A stretch of DNA of 62,544 nt from Bacteroidales bacterium (GCA_027064095.1 JAMOQI010000013.1:1-62544), one strand, 5' to 3'; numbered from the stretch's first letter, positions 44,265-54,088 are shown. Numbers and translations: made by a program. The notes: a model not told the origin generated them from the letters alone.

Positions 44265-45506
44265 TTATCTAAGTTTAAGTGTAACAATAGTTAATACAGC
44301 CAACATTATTCCCACAATGAAGAATCGTTGAACAATTTTAGCTTCGTGATAGCCTTTCTTTTGATAGTGATGATGCAATGGCGACATCAGGAATATTCTG
44401 CGTCCTTCACCATATTTTTTCTTGGTAAACTTAAAATATGAAACCTGTATTATTACTGACAAATTCTCCACAAGGAAAATACCACAAAGCAATGGAATCA
44501 GTAATTCCTTACGAATAATAATTGCGAAAACAGCGATGATACCACCAAGTGCAAGGCTCCCTGTATCTCCCATAAAAACTTGTGCCGGATATGAATTATA
44601 CCAAAGAAATCCTATAGTTGCACCAACAAACGCACTGATAAATATAGCCAGCTCTCCAGAGTTAGGGATATACATTATATTGAGGTAATCGGCAAAAATA
44701 AAGTTACCCGAAACCCAAGCCAGGACTCCCAAAGTAGCTGCAATAACCGCAGAAGTACTCGTTGCTAGCCCATCCAAACCATCGGTGAGGTTAGCACCAT
44801 TAGAAACAGCAGTAACAATTACAATTACAAGAGGAATAAATATTATCCAAGTATATTTTTTATATCCATCTCCCATCCAACTTAACAACCACGAATAATC
44901 AAATTGGTTTTTCTTAACAAAAGGAATAGTTGTTTTAAATGACTTCTCTTCCTCCTGTTTAAAAATATCATTAGATTCAGTTCGGCAATTAGCTTCTTTG
45001 TTTTCGACTATAGTTTGTTGATCTAATTTTTCGCGTATAACAATATCATCATTAAAGTACATTGTAAGGCCTATTATTAAACCTAATCCTATTTGTCCAA
45101 GTATTTTAAATTTACCAGCTAAGCCTTCCTTATTTTTCTTAAAAACTTTAATATAATCATCAATAAAACCAATTGCACCAAGCCATAATGTGGTTATTAG
45201 CATAAGTATCACGTAAATATTATCAAGTTTTGCAAATAATAAAGTAGGGATAACGATAGCAGCAAGGATAATAATACCTCCCATGGTAGGAGTTCCTGCT
45301 TTTTCGTTTTGACCTTTTAGACCCAAATCACGGACAGTCTCTCCAACTTGTTTTTTTTGCAATAGTCTGATAAGCCTTTTACCAAAAAGGAGTGAAATAA
45401 GCAATGATGTAAAAACTGCCATTGCGGCTCTAAAAGAAATATATTGAAACACACCTGCTCCAGGTACATCCATCTTTTCCAGAAAATCAAATAAATAATA
45501 CAACAT
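44265..45506 (-). CDS. mraY: phospho-N-acetylmuramoyl-pentapeptide transferase
   Basis: MraY makes lipid I from UDP-MurNAc-pentapeptide and undecaprenyl phosphate. The 413-residue protein has ten membrane segments. The Mg2+-binding aspartates are in [11 protein letters not shown] (D116, D117), and the nucleotide-binding [10 protein letters not shown] is at 239-248. The C-terminal [12 protein letters not shown], near residue 375, is also diagnostic. A charged insertion of about 45 residues (about 155-200), rich in Asn, Glu and Lys, separates two membrane segments and explains the length above the usual 360; Bacteroidota enzymes commonly have one. Confidence 0.96.
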   Translation of the reverse strand: MLYYLFDFLEKMDVPGAGVFQYISFRAAMAVFTSLLISLLFGKRLIRLLQKKQVGETVRDLGLKGQNEKAGTPTMGGIIILAAIVIPTLLFAKLDNIYVILMLITTLWLGAIGFIDDYIKVFKKNKEGLAGKFKILGQIGLGLIIGLTMYFNDDIVIREKLDQQTIVENKEANCRTESNDIFKQEEEKSFKTTIPFVKKNQFDYSWLLSWMGDGYKKYTWIIFIPLVIVIVTAVSNGANLTDGLDGLATSTSAVIAATLGVLAWVSGNFIFADYLNIMYIPNSGELAIFISAFVGATIGFLWYNSYPAQVFMGDTGSLALGGIIAVFAIIIRKELLIPLLCGIFLVENLSVIIQVSYFKFTKKKYGEGRRIFLMSPLHHHYQKKGYHEAKIVQRFFIVGIMLAVLTIVTLKLR

Positions 45507-45517
45507 AGCTTATTTCT

Positions 45518-46969
45518 TTAGTTTATTAGTTCGCGAATAATTTCTTTATCATCAAAATGAAGACGTACACCATTTATCTCTTGATATTTCTCGTGTCCTT
45601 TACCAGCAATAAGAATAACATCACCCTTTTGAGCCAATGCAAAAGCTGTTTTAATAGCTTCTTTCCTATTTGTGATACGAATGGTAAATTTCTTTCTGTC
45701 AACGGTAACACCCGCTTCCATATCATCCAGAATATCATCAGGATTTTCGGAGCGAGGATTATCAGAGGTCAGTATTAATCTGTCCGACTTTTCTGCAGCA
45801 ATTGCAGCCATCTCAGGTCGTTTTGATTTATCTCTATCACCACCTGCACCAACAACTGTAATCAACTGACCTGCACCTCCACGAATATCATTAATGGTAT
45901 TTATTACATTAAGAAGCGCATCAGGAGTATGAGCATAATCAACAATTGCATTTACACCTTCGGTGCCTTGAACAAACTCAAACCTTCCTTCTGCTGTCTT
46001 TATTTTGCTAAGCTCTTGCAACACCTCCATTTCATCAGCACCCAATTCCATAGCTGTAGCATACACAGACAAAATATTATAAGCATTGAATTCACCAACA
46101 AGAGGGACCCAAATATCTTTATTGTTAATATCAAGATGTAAACCACTAAAATCATTTTCGATAATTCTAGCTTTATAATCACTCATAGTATTAATACCAT
46201 AAGTTCTGCAACGAGCTTTTGTATTCTGTAGCATTATTTCTGCATTCTTATCGTCAGAATTAACTAAGGCAAAAGCATCCGCTGATAAATCATCAAAGAA
46301 TTTCTTTTTAGCTCTAATATACTCCTTAAAAGTTTTATGAAAATCAAGATGATCGTGAGTGATATTTGAGAAAATAGCACCAAAGAACTCTAATCCACTT
46401 ATTCGCTCCTGAACAATTGAATGAGAGCTAACTTCCATAAAACAATAATCACATCCCACATCAACCATTTCACCCAATAGCGAATTTAGTTGTACAGCAT
46501 CAGGAGTAGTATGTGTAGATTTTATTTCTATGTCATCAATTCTGTTGCTAACAGTAGAAAGTAAGCCGACATGATAACCTAATGCTCTAAACAAATTAAA
46601 AAGCATAGTAACAGTAGATGTCTTACCATTGGTTCCTGTAATACCTATCAACTTTAATTTACTAGAAGGATTATCGAAATAATTCGATGCTAATATTCCT
46701 AATGCGATAGCTGTATCTTCAACCTGTAAATAACTTATATCGGATTTAATATCTTGTGGTAAAGTTTGGCAAACAATAATATTAGCACCTTGATTAATGC
46801 ATTGCTGTATATATTTATGACCATCTACTTGAGTTCCTTTAACAGCAACAAACAAATCACCTTCACCAATTTCGCGTGAATCAAAGCTCATTTTATTGAA
46901 TAAGGTACTAGATCCTTCAATCAATTTAACTACTTTAATATTTTGCAATATATCCTTTAAGTTCACCAT
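45518..46969 (-). CDS. murE: UDP-MurNAc-tripeptide synthetase, meso-diaminopimelate type
   Basis: MurE adds the third residue of the peptide stem. The 483-residue protein has the ATP-binding GITGTNGKTSTVTMLF (about 108-123). The DNPRSENP motif (about 400-407) marks specificity for meso-diaminopimelate over lysine. The Mur-ligase segment STHTTPDAVQL (near 150) and the VGAGGDRDKSKRPEM segment (near 365) are also present. It overlaps the ftsI stop by one base, indicating coupling, and lies 12 bp from mraY. Confidence 0.96.
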   Translation of the reverse strand: MVNLKDILQNIKVVKLIEGSSTLFNKMSFDSREIGEGDLFVAVKGTQVDGHKYIQQCINQGANIIVCQTLPQDIKSDISYLQVEDTAIALGILASNYFDNPSSKLKLIGITGTNGKTSTVTMLFNLFRALGYHVGLLSTVSNRIDDIEIKSTHTTPDAVQLNSLLGEMVDVGCDYCFMEVSSHSIVQERISGLEFFGAIFSNITHDHLDFHKTFKEYIRAKKKFFDDLSADAFALVNSDDKNAEIMLQNTKARCRTYGINTMSDYKARIIENDFSGLHLDINNKDIWVPLVGEFNAYNILSVYATAMELGADEMEVLQELSKIKTAEGRFEFVQGTEGVNAIVDYAHTPDALLNVINTINDIRGGAGQLITVVGAGGDRDKSKRPEMAAIAAEKSDRLILTSDNPRSENPDDILDDMEAGVTVDRKKFTIRITNRKEAIKTAFALAQKGDVILIAGKGHEKYQEINGVRLHFDDKEIIRELIN

Positions 46970-49071
46970 TAAAATCTTAATTTTAGAGTTACTACATCAC
47001 CTTTTGCCACTCTTTGTCCAGGAACTAATGATTGTTCTACAACCTTTCCCACACCTTTAATTTCAACCTTTAAGCCCAATTCTTCCAAAAGATAAATTGC
47101 ATCTCTTGCTGTCATATATTTCACATTAGGCATAAGACCATAAATAATTTTACGCTGATACAAACTAATACTATCAGCTTTTGCTACTCCATATTCATAT
47201 GAGGCATCTTCAGGTTTTGAAACAATCTCAATATTCAAATCATCATATACAGCTTCAACATCACTAGCTTGTCCTACCTTTGAATTTGGAGCTTGAAATA
47301 CAGTATCCTTTTCCTGATGAATCTGAATATCTAAATCAGTGGCATAAATTTTATCTGAAATATCTTTAAACACAGGAACAGCAACAGAACTAGCATAATA
47401 CAATCCCCTATTAGGATTATTAATTACGACAATACATGAATATTTAGGATTGTCGGCAGGGAAATAACCAACAAAAGATGCTTGATAATTTCGCTTATTA
47501 TATCTTCTCTTAAAAATCTGTGCTGTACCAGTTTTACCGGCAATAGGATAAGGTGAATTTCTCAGCATTGAAGCAGTTCCATTTTGCACAACACCCTCCA
47601 ACATTTTTTTCACCTTTTTGATAGTCGAAGGGCTACTAATTTGAGGGTCTAAAACAACCGGTTTAAAAGTTTTTTTAGTTTTACCTGTTTTTGATAATTC
47701 AGTAACAAATATTGGTTTAACCTTTACACCATTGTTGGCTACAGCATTATAAAAAGTAAGTATCTGCATTGGAGTTAATTTCAATTCATAACCGATTGAC
47801 ATCCAAGGCAATGAAAGTTTTGACCATGTTTTATCCTCAGGAGTTTTAATATAGGGTTTAGCTTCTCCTTTTATTTCCAGCCCAAGAGGCTTATTAAGCC
47901 CCATAGCATAAATAGCATCAATAAACTTTTTAGGTTCAGATTCATAAGCTTTAAGAACAATTTTAAATACACCAATATTTGAGCTCTTTTCCAAAACTTC
48001 GGAAGCAGTAATATCACCAAAACCACCTTTATGAGAGTCGTGTATTATTTTACCATAATACTTAAAGGAGCCATCCCCAGTGCTAATAATTTCATTCGGG
48101 GAAACCTTTTTATCTTCTAAAGCCGCCATCATGGAGGCAAGTTTAAACGTAGAACCAGGTTCTGTGGCTGTACCAATAGCATAATTAAAACCTTCGTAAT
48201 AACTATTAGTGGCAGTATCGGCTTTTAAATTAGCTATTGCTTTGATTTTTCCGGTTTTTACTTCCATTAAAACAGCGCATCCCCAGTCAGCTTTATTTTT
48301 CATAAGCTCACGATAAAGAGAATTCTCAGCAACATCTTGCAGGTCAATATCAATGGTGGTAACGATATCCATACCATTAATTGGCTCCTTGATAGTCTTA
48401 TCGAAAAGATAAAGAGGGCGCCACCCTCCTGCAGTTTTCTGTTTTATTCTAACACCATCTTCACCTTTGAGGTACTTATCATAAGCACCTTCAAGACCAA
48501 CTACATAAGCATTACGACTTCGATTAAAAGTACCAATTGTACGCTTTGCCAGATTTTGATAAGGTCGTTTTCTATAATCAGTCTTCTCGGTAATTAAACC
48601 ACCTTTATATTTACCTTTTCTAAAAATAGGCATTACAGAAATTGCTTTCATCTCTGAATAACTAACCCTTCTTCTAATTCTATAATATCTATTCTTATTA
48701 TCGTAAGCCTTTATTATTCTCGATCTAAAAGAACTTATTGATTCTTGAGGGAATAAATTATGGTAAGCTATAGCCAACGAATCAACTTGTGATAAGAATG
48801 TGTTTTTATCAACCACTTTGGAATCCCAGTAGATATCATATATAGGAACAGATGTAGCTAAAAGTCTTTTATTTTCAGTATAGATATTGCCTCTAATAGC
48901 AGTAACATCAAAATATTTAGTGCTCTGAGCTTCAGATTTTGCTCTCCACTTATCTCCTTCAGCTACTTGTATTTGCACAATACGAAAGATAATTGCAACA
49001 CCAACAAGAAAAACTATCAAGAAGAGTAAATATATTCTGAATCGTATGTCTTTTGAAATAGTTATTGCCAT
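46969..49071 (-). CDS. ftsI: septal penicillin-binding transpeptidase (FtsI/PBP3-like) with PASTA domain
   Basis: FtsI cross-links septal peptidoglycan. The 700-residue protein has one N-terminal membrane anchor (about 11-30), a pedestal domain, and a transpeptidase domain. The active-site S307-T-F-K310 motif is followed by the SSN triad (363-365) and KTG (513-515). The C-terminus carries one PASTA-type domain (about 640-700: a MPNVKYMTARDAIYLLEELG start and a VVTLKLRF end), which may bind nascent peptidoglycan. It overlaps the ftsL-like gene by one base. Confidence 0.94.
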   Translation of the reverse strand: MAITISKDIRFRIYLLFLIVFLVGVAIIFRIVQIQVAEGDKWRAKSEAQSTKYFDVTAIRGNIYTENKRLLATSVPIYDIYWDSKVVDKNTFLSQVDSLAIAYHNLFPQESISSFRSRIIKAYDNKNRYYRIRRRVSYSEMKAISVMPIFRKGKYKGGLITEKTDYRKRPYQNLAKRTIGTFNRSRNAYVVGLEGAYDKYLKGEDGVRIKQKTAGGWRPLYLFDKTIKEPINGMDIVTTIDIDLQDVAENSLYRELMKNKADWGCAVLMEVKTGKIKAIANLKADTATNSYYEGFNYAIGTATEPGSTFKLASMMAALEDKKVSPNEIISTGDGSFKYYGKIIHDSHKGGFGDITASEVLEKSSNIGVFKIVLKAYESEPKKFIDAIYAMGLNKPLGLEIKGEAKPYIKTPEDKTWSKLSLPWMSIGYELKLTPMQILTFYNAVANNGVKVKPIFVTELSKTGKTKKTFKPVVLDPQISSPSTIKKVKKMLEGVVQNGTASMLRNSPYPIAGKTGTAQIFKRRYNKRNYQASFVGYFPADNPKYSCIVVINNPNRGLYYASSVAVPVFKDISDKIYATDLDIQIHQEKDTVFQAPNSKVGQASDVEAVYDDLNIEIVSKPEDASYEYGVAKADSISLYQRKIIYGLMPNVKYMTARDAIYLLEELGLKVEIKGVGKVVEQSLVPGQRVAKGDVVTLKLRF

Positions 49072-49532
49072 TATTTGTCCTCCCTTTTAAGTTTATAAAT
49101 CTTAAATGGAGGCTCAGTAGCCTCTTTTATTCCGCGTGATCTTAAGCGTTTAGCTAATTCTGACCTCTTGGTGAAATACATTAAATCTGACTTAACACTA
49201 ATATGTTCATCCCTTAAGTCTTTAAGCTCTCTGCCAATGCTATCAATCTTCTTTACTTTCGATTGAGCAACAAAATTATTCCCGATATAAATCAATGCTA
49301 AAACAAAAAGGAAAAGAAAATATGGAGCTTGCTTTATAGCCCAGTCTGAAGTGAGAATACTTCCATCAAGAATGGTTGATACCTTACGTAAAGAGCTGAA
49401 AGTAAATTTATGTTTTTTACTTGATCCACCATCTCCAATATTCTTATTAGCTTTTTCTGCCTTTTTTGGTCTTTCACCTTCCTGTAAAGGAAGATTCTTA
49501 CGAATTTCTTTCTTTTTACCTATCCCAAACAT
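49071..49532 (-). CDS. ftsL: FtsL-like divisome protein
   Basis: The 153-residue protein has a basic N-terminus of about 65 residues, one membrane segment (about 70-88) and a C-terminal helical, coiled-coil-like stretch (about 93-135), as in FtsL/DivIC. The sequence itself is poorly conserved; the call depends on position between rsmH (3 bp) and ftsI (1-bp overlap), the place of ftsL in every complete dcw cluster. It is usually required for FtsW/FtsI activation. Confidence 0.75.
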   Translation of the reverse strand: MFGIGKKKEIRKNLPLQEGERPKKAEKANKNIGDGGSSKKHKFTFSSLRKVSTILDGSILTSDWAIKQAPYFLFLFVLALIYIGNNFVAQSKVKKIDSIGRELKDLRDEHISVKSDLMYFTKRSELAKRLRSRGIKEATEPPFKIYKLKREDK

Positions 49533-49534
49533 AC

Positions 49535-50434
49535 CTACAACTTTTTAGCAATTCGTAATTTTGCACTTCTCGACCTAGGATTTAACAAAAGCTCTTCTTC
49601 ATCAGCTAATATTGGTTTTCTATTAACTAATTTAAACGGCGTTAAGTTATTTCCATAAAAATCTTTTTCTACTTTTCCTTCGAAATTACCTGTTTTAAAG
49701 AAATTCTTTACAAGTCTATCTTCCAAAGAATGGTATGACATTACCACTATAATACCACCCGGCTTTAGCACCTCCAAAGCCTGTTTAAGCATTATTTTCA
49801 AAGCTTCAAGCTCTTGATTTATTTCTATGCGAATAGCCTGAAAAACTTGAGCAAAATATTTATTTTCTTTGCCTCTTGGAATACAATCTAACAAAGCCTC
49901 TTTCAGGTCTTTAGTTGTTTCTAAAGGTTTAATATCTCTTGCTGCAATTATTGCTTTAGCAGTATTAAAAGCATTATGCAATTCTCCATAATAACGAAGA
50001 ATATTTATTAAATCCTGTAATTCAATTGTATTTAAGAGTTCCGCAGCAGTAATACCTTTCGAAGTATCCATTCGCATATCAAGAGGACCATTAAAACGAG
50101 TTGAAAAACCACGCTCAGATTTGTCAAACTGATGGGAAGAAACGCCTAAATCTGCCAAAATACCATCAACAGGTATGGCTTTATATAACGCTAAATAATT
50201 TTTTAAATATTTGAAATTTTGCTGAATAAGAGTAAACCTATCATCAATAATTGTATTTACAAAAGCATCTGTATCTTGGTCGAAAGCAAAAAGTTTGGCA
50301 TCCTCACCCATTTCAGCAAGAATGGCTCTGGAATGTCCACCTCCACCAAAAGTAACATCGACAAACACATTGCCATTTGTTAAATTTAGAGCATCAACAC
50401 ATTGTTTCAACATTACAGGAATATGGTATGCCAT
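49535..50434 (-). CDS. rsmH: 16S rRNA m4C1402 methyltransferase
   Basis: RsmH methylates C1402 of 16S rRNA. The 299-residue protein begins with HIPVMLKQCVDAL (residues 4-16), and the SAM-binding FVDVTFGGGGHSRAIL is at 24-39. The GILADLGVSSHQFD segment near 91-104 and SYHSLEDRLVKNFF near 232-245 are diagnostic. It is the second gene of the cluster, 74 bp after mraZ, an order conserved in most bacteria. Confidence 0.97.
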   Translation of the reverse strand: MAYHIPVMLKQCVDALNLTNGNVFVDVTFGGGGHSRAILAEMGEDAKLFAFDQDTDAFVNTIIDDRFTLIQQNFKYLKNYLALYKAIPVDGILADLGVSSHQFDKSERGFSTRFNGPLDMRMDTSKGITAAELLNTIELQDLINILRYYGELHNAFNTAKAIIAARDIKPLETTKDLKEALLDCIPRGKENKYFAQVFQAIRIEINQELEALKIMLKQALEVLKPGGIIVVMSYHSLEDRLVKNFFKTGNFEGKVEKDFYGNNLTPFKLVNRKPILADEEELLLNPRSRSAKLRIAKKL

Positions 50435-50508
50435 AAGTTATTCGATTGCAAAAATTAGCTTCATAAATTTACTACCCCACAGAAAAAATTAGTTTCTTTT
50501 GAAATAAA

Positions 50509-50979
50509 CTATACTTCTGTATCATTCAAATCAATGCTACCCATAACATCTTCCGCTAATTGTGCAAAATCAACATCCGGATCATTAACTACTTTCTCGT
50601 AGGAATCTTTATCCCAGATTTCGATTCTATTAACTGAAGATGAGAGCACCACTTCTTTCTTAATCCCTGAAAATTTAATCAGGTCTTTCGAAATCTGAAG
50701 ACGTCCGGAATTGTCCAACTCGAGAATTTTAACTCCCGCCATGAACATTCTAATGAAATCATTGTTCTTTTTTACGAATCTATTAAGCTTATTCACACCC
50801 GCTATTTCAGTGTTCCATTCTGACATTGGATACAATTCCAAGCATTTATGAAAAACTGACCTTTTGAGCACAAACCCCTCTCCTACAATTGATTGCAATT
50901 GCTTCTTTAGACCTGAAGGTAAAGATAATCTACCTTTAGTGTCTACCTTACACTCGTATGATCCAATGATGTTTACCAC
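50509..50979 (-). CDS. mraZ: transcriptional regulator MraZ
   Basis: MraZ is a ring-forming AbrB-fold DNA-binding protein that represses the dcw operon from GTGGG repeats. The 156-residue protein has two repeats of the family's beta unit (SYECKVDTKGRLSLPSGLKKQL near residue 7, and ILELDNSGRLQISKDLIKFSGI near residue 85). The start is a GTG, because the frame is closed by a stop 21 bp upstream with no ATG in between. A triple GTGGG operator and a promoter-like box lie 30-62 bp upstream. Confidence 0.95.
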   Translation of the reverse strand: MVNIIGSYECKVDTKGRLSLPSGLKKQLQSIVGEGFVLKRSVFHKCLELYPMSEWNTEIAGVNKLNRFVKKNNDFIRMFMAGVKILELDNSGRLQISKDLIKFSGIKKEVVLSSSVNRIEIWDKDSYEKVVNDPDVDFAQLAEDVMGSIDLNDTEV

Positions 50980-51008
50980 GTCTTCAAAATCTGGTTGCTA
51001 ATTTACTG

Positions 51009-51041
51009 CAAATTTTCCCACTTATACCCACATTTTCCCAC
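51009..51041 (-). promoter_or_regulatory. MraZ operator (three GTGGG repeats) and -7-like box of the dcw cluster
   Basis: On the minus strand, GTGGGA, GTGGGT and GTGGGA occupy 51036-51041, 51026-51031 and 51016-51021, exactly 10 bp apart, so they face the same side of the helix. This matches known MraZ operator architecture (repeats of TGGG(A/T) with short spacers). AAAATTTG (51009-51016) matches TAnnTTTG in seven of eight positions and would place the transcript start just after the repeats, so bound MraZ would block the -33 region. Confidence 0.75.
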
Positions 51042-51527
51042 TATGTTGAAAACTTTTATACTATTGTTAATAGCAAAAGGTTACAAATACTATTATATCA
51101 TTATATATCTGTACTTTACACAACTTTATAGTATATATATTATAGTGGGAAATAAAAACATGGGATTATTACAACACTAAAGTCCATTTTCTATTATTCA
51201 ATGCTAGATTTATTTTACTAAATACAAATAATTGTTAATCTAAACTCGATAAAAGCTTTCCTCACAGTTCAAGATGATTAGTTCCTTTGTGTCTCAAATT
51301 TTAGAAATACTACTTGCCCTTGTCACCAAACATACAATCAAATCTCAGAAAATACAGGAGTTAATTATCGAAAATTACAGACAAAAATATAGTATATCAG
51401 GCAGCTACAGCCTCATGACTTTTTTTTAAACAACAAATCAGGAATGCTATTGATTTGTATATGATATAAATCTTATGTCGAACTCAAGTTATTATAAAAA
51501 AACATAAAATATTACAAAAAGCTTTTA
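51042..51527. other. noncoding stretch upstream of the dcw cluster
   Basis: About 490 bp without a convincing gene. A further AGTGGGA occurs on the plus strand near 51143, opposite in orientation to the operator repeats. AT-rich stretches at 51085-51140 show no strong stem. Confidence 0.45.
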
Positions 51528-51535
51528 TACCTTTG
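51528..51535 (+). promoter_or_regulatory. -7 promoter box for the outer-membrane protein gene
   Basis: TACCTTTG is a perfect TAnnTTTG match, 19 bp before the ATG at 51555. The leader would be about 13 nt. Confidence 0.55.
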
Positions 51536-51554
51536 TCAACCTTAAATACACAAT

Positions 51555-52688
51555 ATGAAAATTATATTTAAACATTTATCTATTTGTCTTCTCTTTATAT
51601 TTTTAGCTACATCTTCTTTTGGCCAGTTGTATATTAACAACAAACAACTCAAAGACAGTAGCGAGAACACATTATCGCTTAGGTTTGAAAACACTTATTT
51701 TATAAAAGATAATGAATATTCTAGCCAATTATTAAACAACGAGACATATATAGGCCTATTTGCCAAACCTACATTGGAATATTATTTCACAAAGAATACA
51801 AAAGTAAACGTCGGTGTTTTTCTGCTAAGATATTCCGGCTTAAATAATTTCTCAAAGGTGACACCAATTTTTTCTGTACAACAAAGAATCACAAAACACC
51901 TTGATTTGGTAATGGGAAGTATATATGGAAATGATTATCATCAGCTCGATGAACCTATTTTTAAAATTGAAAACTATTTCACCAATAATGTAGAGTATGG
52001 GGCACAATTTCTATATCATTCCAAATATTTTGATTCAGATTTGTGGTTAAATTGGGAGAAATATATATTTATTGGCGACCCTTATCAGGAGCAATTTCAC
52101 TTAGGATGGAGATCAAACATAAAATATAATATTAATTCGTTAAGCATCTCAATTCCAATTCAATTCTACACACTTCACAAAGGTGGAACAATAGACTCTT
52201 GTCCAGCTCCAGTTATATCCATATTGAATGGAGTTGGCGGTATTAATTTTAAATATAATTTCAACAAAAACACATCTTTAAGTATCCGTCCCACAGTATA
52301 TTTATATAATGCAATTTCGCATCCTAAATCTGGTCCATATGCGTTAAAACTTACAAATGGGGAAGCATATTATTTAAATTTATTATTCAAAAGTAAATAT
52401 ATTGATGCTATTGTAGGCTATTGGTATGCACGAGATTTTGTTGCTCCAAGAGGTGAATACTTATTTCAAAGTTTATCGATAAAAGACCCAAGTTATTATC
52501 AGAAATACCGTAAAGTTGTTCCTTTTAAACTGATATTTAAATATCCGATAAATAAATACATAAAACTTCAGCTAAGAACAGATGATTATTATAATGTAAT
52601 AGATAAAGTAATAGATCCCTCTTATAGCTTGTTTTTAATAATTAATCAAGATTTTTTTATTACTAAGATTAAGGAGAATCCAAGATAA
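51555..52688 (+). CDS. outer-membrane beta-barrel protein, unknown
   Basis: The 377-residue protein has a signal peptide (about residues 1-22, ending SSFG-Q). The rest is built of amphipathic strands with aromatic ends and turns (for example YGAQFLYHSKYFDSDLWLNW and YYLNLLFKSKYIDAIVGYWY). The C-terminus ends in a strand with a Phe (LIINQDFFITK), consistent with a barrel. There are no recognisable catalytic or plug motifs. It is monocistronic and convergent with rnpA. The substrate is unknown. Confidence 0.7.
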   Translation: MKIIFKHLSICLLFIFLATSSFGQLYINNKQLKDSSENTLSLRFENTYFIKDNEYSSQLLNNETYIGLFAKPTLEYYFTKNTKVNVGVFLLRYSGLNNFSKVTPIFSVQQRITKHLDLVMGSIYGNDYHQLDEPIFKIENYFTNNVEYGAQFLYHSKYFDSDLWLNWEKYIFIGDPYQEQFHLGWRSNIKYNINSLSISIPIQFYTLHKGGTIDSCPAPVISILNGVGGINFKYNFNKNTSLSIRPTVYLYNAISHPKSGPYALKLTNGEAYYLNLLFKSKYIDAIVGYWYARDFVAPRGEYLFQSLSIKDPSYYQKYRKVVPFKLIFKYPINKYIKLQLRTDDYYNVIDKVIDPSYSLFLIINQDFFITKIKENPR

Positions 52689-52696
52689 GAATTAGT

Positions 52697-53092
52697 TTAT
52701 TTTTTAGCACATACTTTTTCAACATCTTCAGAAACTTTCAACAGCATTTTTTTAATTGCTTTTTCATGAAAGTGAAAATTTTTTATTTCTTTTTCGATAT
52801 AAAGTAATGCTATTTGTATTTTTTTATTTTCTAAAGAGTCTTGCAATAATGACTTTTGAGTTCTATAAGACTCTCTAATATATCTCTTTATTAGATTTCT
52901 ATCAACGGCTCTCTTAAAATTTCTTTTACTGACAGAAATTATAATACTTATTGGAACTTGCTGATTATCAACATCTACAATATGCCAAAAAATACGATAT
53001 GGATAGGAGAATATTTTTTCACCATTATCAAAAAGGTTGTTTATTTCCTTTTTACCGTGTAATCGTTCTGCTTTAGTAAAACTATTGTCCAT
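52697..53092 (-). CDS. rnpA: ribonuclease P protein component
   Basis: RnpA is the protein subunit of RNase P, which matures tRNA 5' ends. The 131-residue protein has the central signature SVSKRNFKRAVDRNLIKRYIRESYR (about 58-82), the conserved basic helix that contacts RNA. The usual neighbours rpmH and yidD are not adjacent here. The promoter box at 53098-53105 lies so close that the transcript may start at the ATG, making the message leaderless. It is convergent with an outer-membrane protein gene. Confidence 0.93.
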   Translation of the reverse strand: MDNSFTKAERLHGKKEINNLFDNGEKIFSYPYRIFWHIVDVDNQQVPISIIISVSKRNFKRAVDRNLIKRYIRESYRTQKSLLQDSLENKKIQIALLYIEKEIKNFHFHEKAIKKMLLKVSEDVEKVCAKK

Positions 53093-53097
53093 TGATG

Positions 53098-53105
53098 CAA
53101 AGGTA
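53098..53105 (-). promoter_or_regulatory. -7 promoter box for rnpA, immediately before the start codon
   Basis: TACCTTTG on the minus strand ends 5 bp before the ATG (53092). A transcript starting about 6 nt beyond the box would begin at the ATG. Confidence 0.55.
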
Positions 53106-53209
53106 TAGAAAAATAAATGGTAAAAACAGGATATATTTATTCAAAGATATCACCCACAACTTATCACTATGTGTAGTAACAATTATATAGAAACATAAAT
53201 AATATCACC

Positions 53210-54064
53210 TTAGTTCACATGTTTCTCGGCATGATAAGACGAACGAACTAAAGGACCACTTTCCACATAGCGAAAACCCATCTCAAGGCCAATAGTTTCA
53301 TATTCTTTAAAGGTTTCCGGAGTAATAAACTCATGTATCGGCAAATGATTAGGAGTTGGCTGAAGATATTGCCCTATGGTAATAACTTCACAACCTACAT
53401 TTCTAAGGTCTCTCATAGTTTCCAGAACTTCCTCTTTTGTTTCAGTAAGTCCAAGCATAATACCAGATTTAGAACGAGCAGAAGAATTAGAAATGATTTC
53501 AATCACTCTCAAACTTGTATCATATTTTGCTTTAGTGCGAGTAGTTGGAGTTAATCGACGAACTGTTTCCATATTATGAGACACAACTTCAGGACCAGCA
53601 TCAATAACTTTATTTATTAAATCTTTATCGCCATTAAAATCAGGGATTAGACATTCTATAGTAACATGTGGAGTTCGATTTTTAATTTCTCTGATAGTGG
53701 TAGCCCAAACTTCAGCACCACCATCTTCAAGGTCATCTCTATCAACAGAAGTAAGCACACAGTGTTTAAGTTTCATTTTATCTACAGAATCGGCAATACG
53801 ATTGGGCTCATCATAATCTACGGCAAGAGGTTTTCCTGTTTTTGTATTACAAAATCCACAAGCACGAGTGCATATATCACCTAAAATCATAAAAGTCGCC
53901 GTACCAGCATTCCAACATTCTCCCATATTAGGGCAATTTCCGCTGGTACAAATAGTATGCAATCTATTTTTTGCCACTATTGATTTTACATCTATATATG
54001 TTTTACCGGAAGGCAATGGACTTTTCATCCATTTTGGTTTCCTTTGTATTTTAATTTTTTCCAT
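53210..54064 (-). CDS. lipA: lipoyl synthase
   Basis: LipA is a radical SAM enzyme that inserts two sulfurs into the octanoyl group of lipoyl domains. The 284-residue protein has auxiliary-cluster cysteines C39, C44 and C50, the radical SAM motif C65-x3-C69-x2-C72 (DICTRACGFC), and the C-terminal RSSYHAEKH segment containing the Ser ligand. All are intact. It follows lipB by 24 bp and is cotranscribed with it. Confidence 0.97.
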   Translation of the reverse strand: MEKIKIQRKPKWMKSPLPSGKTYIDVKSIVAKNRLHTICTSGNCPNMGECWNAGTATFMILGDICTRACGFCNTKTGKPLAVDYDEPNRIADSVDKMKLKHCVLTSVDRDDLEDGGAEVWATTIREIKNRTPHVTIECLIPDFNGDKDLINKVIDAGPEVVSHNMETVRRLTPTTRTKAKYDTSLRVIEIISNSSARSKSGIMLGLTETKEEVLETMRDLRNVGCEVITIGQYLQPTPNHLPIHEFITPETFKEYETIGLEMGFRYVESGPLVRSSYHAEKHVN

Positions 54065-54088
54065 TATTAAAATTTAAATTTTAGCAGA

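Noticed and set aside
51042-51180. Sixty-one-codon plus-strand frame (50995-51180) over the MraZ operator
   Set aside because: It runs through the operator repeats, has no homology, and its composition is that of AT-rich noncoding DNA.
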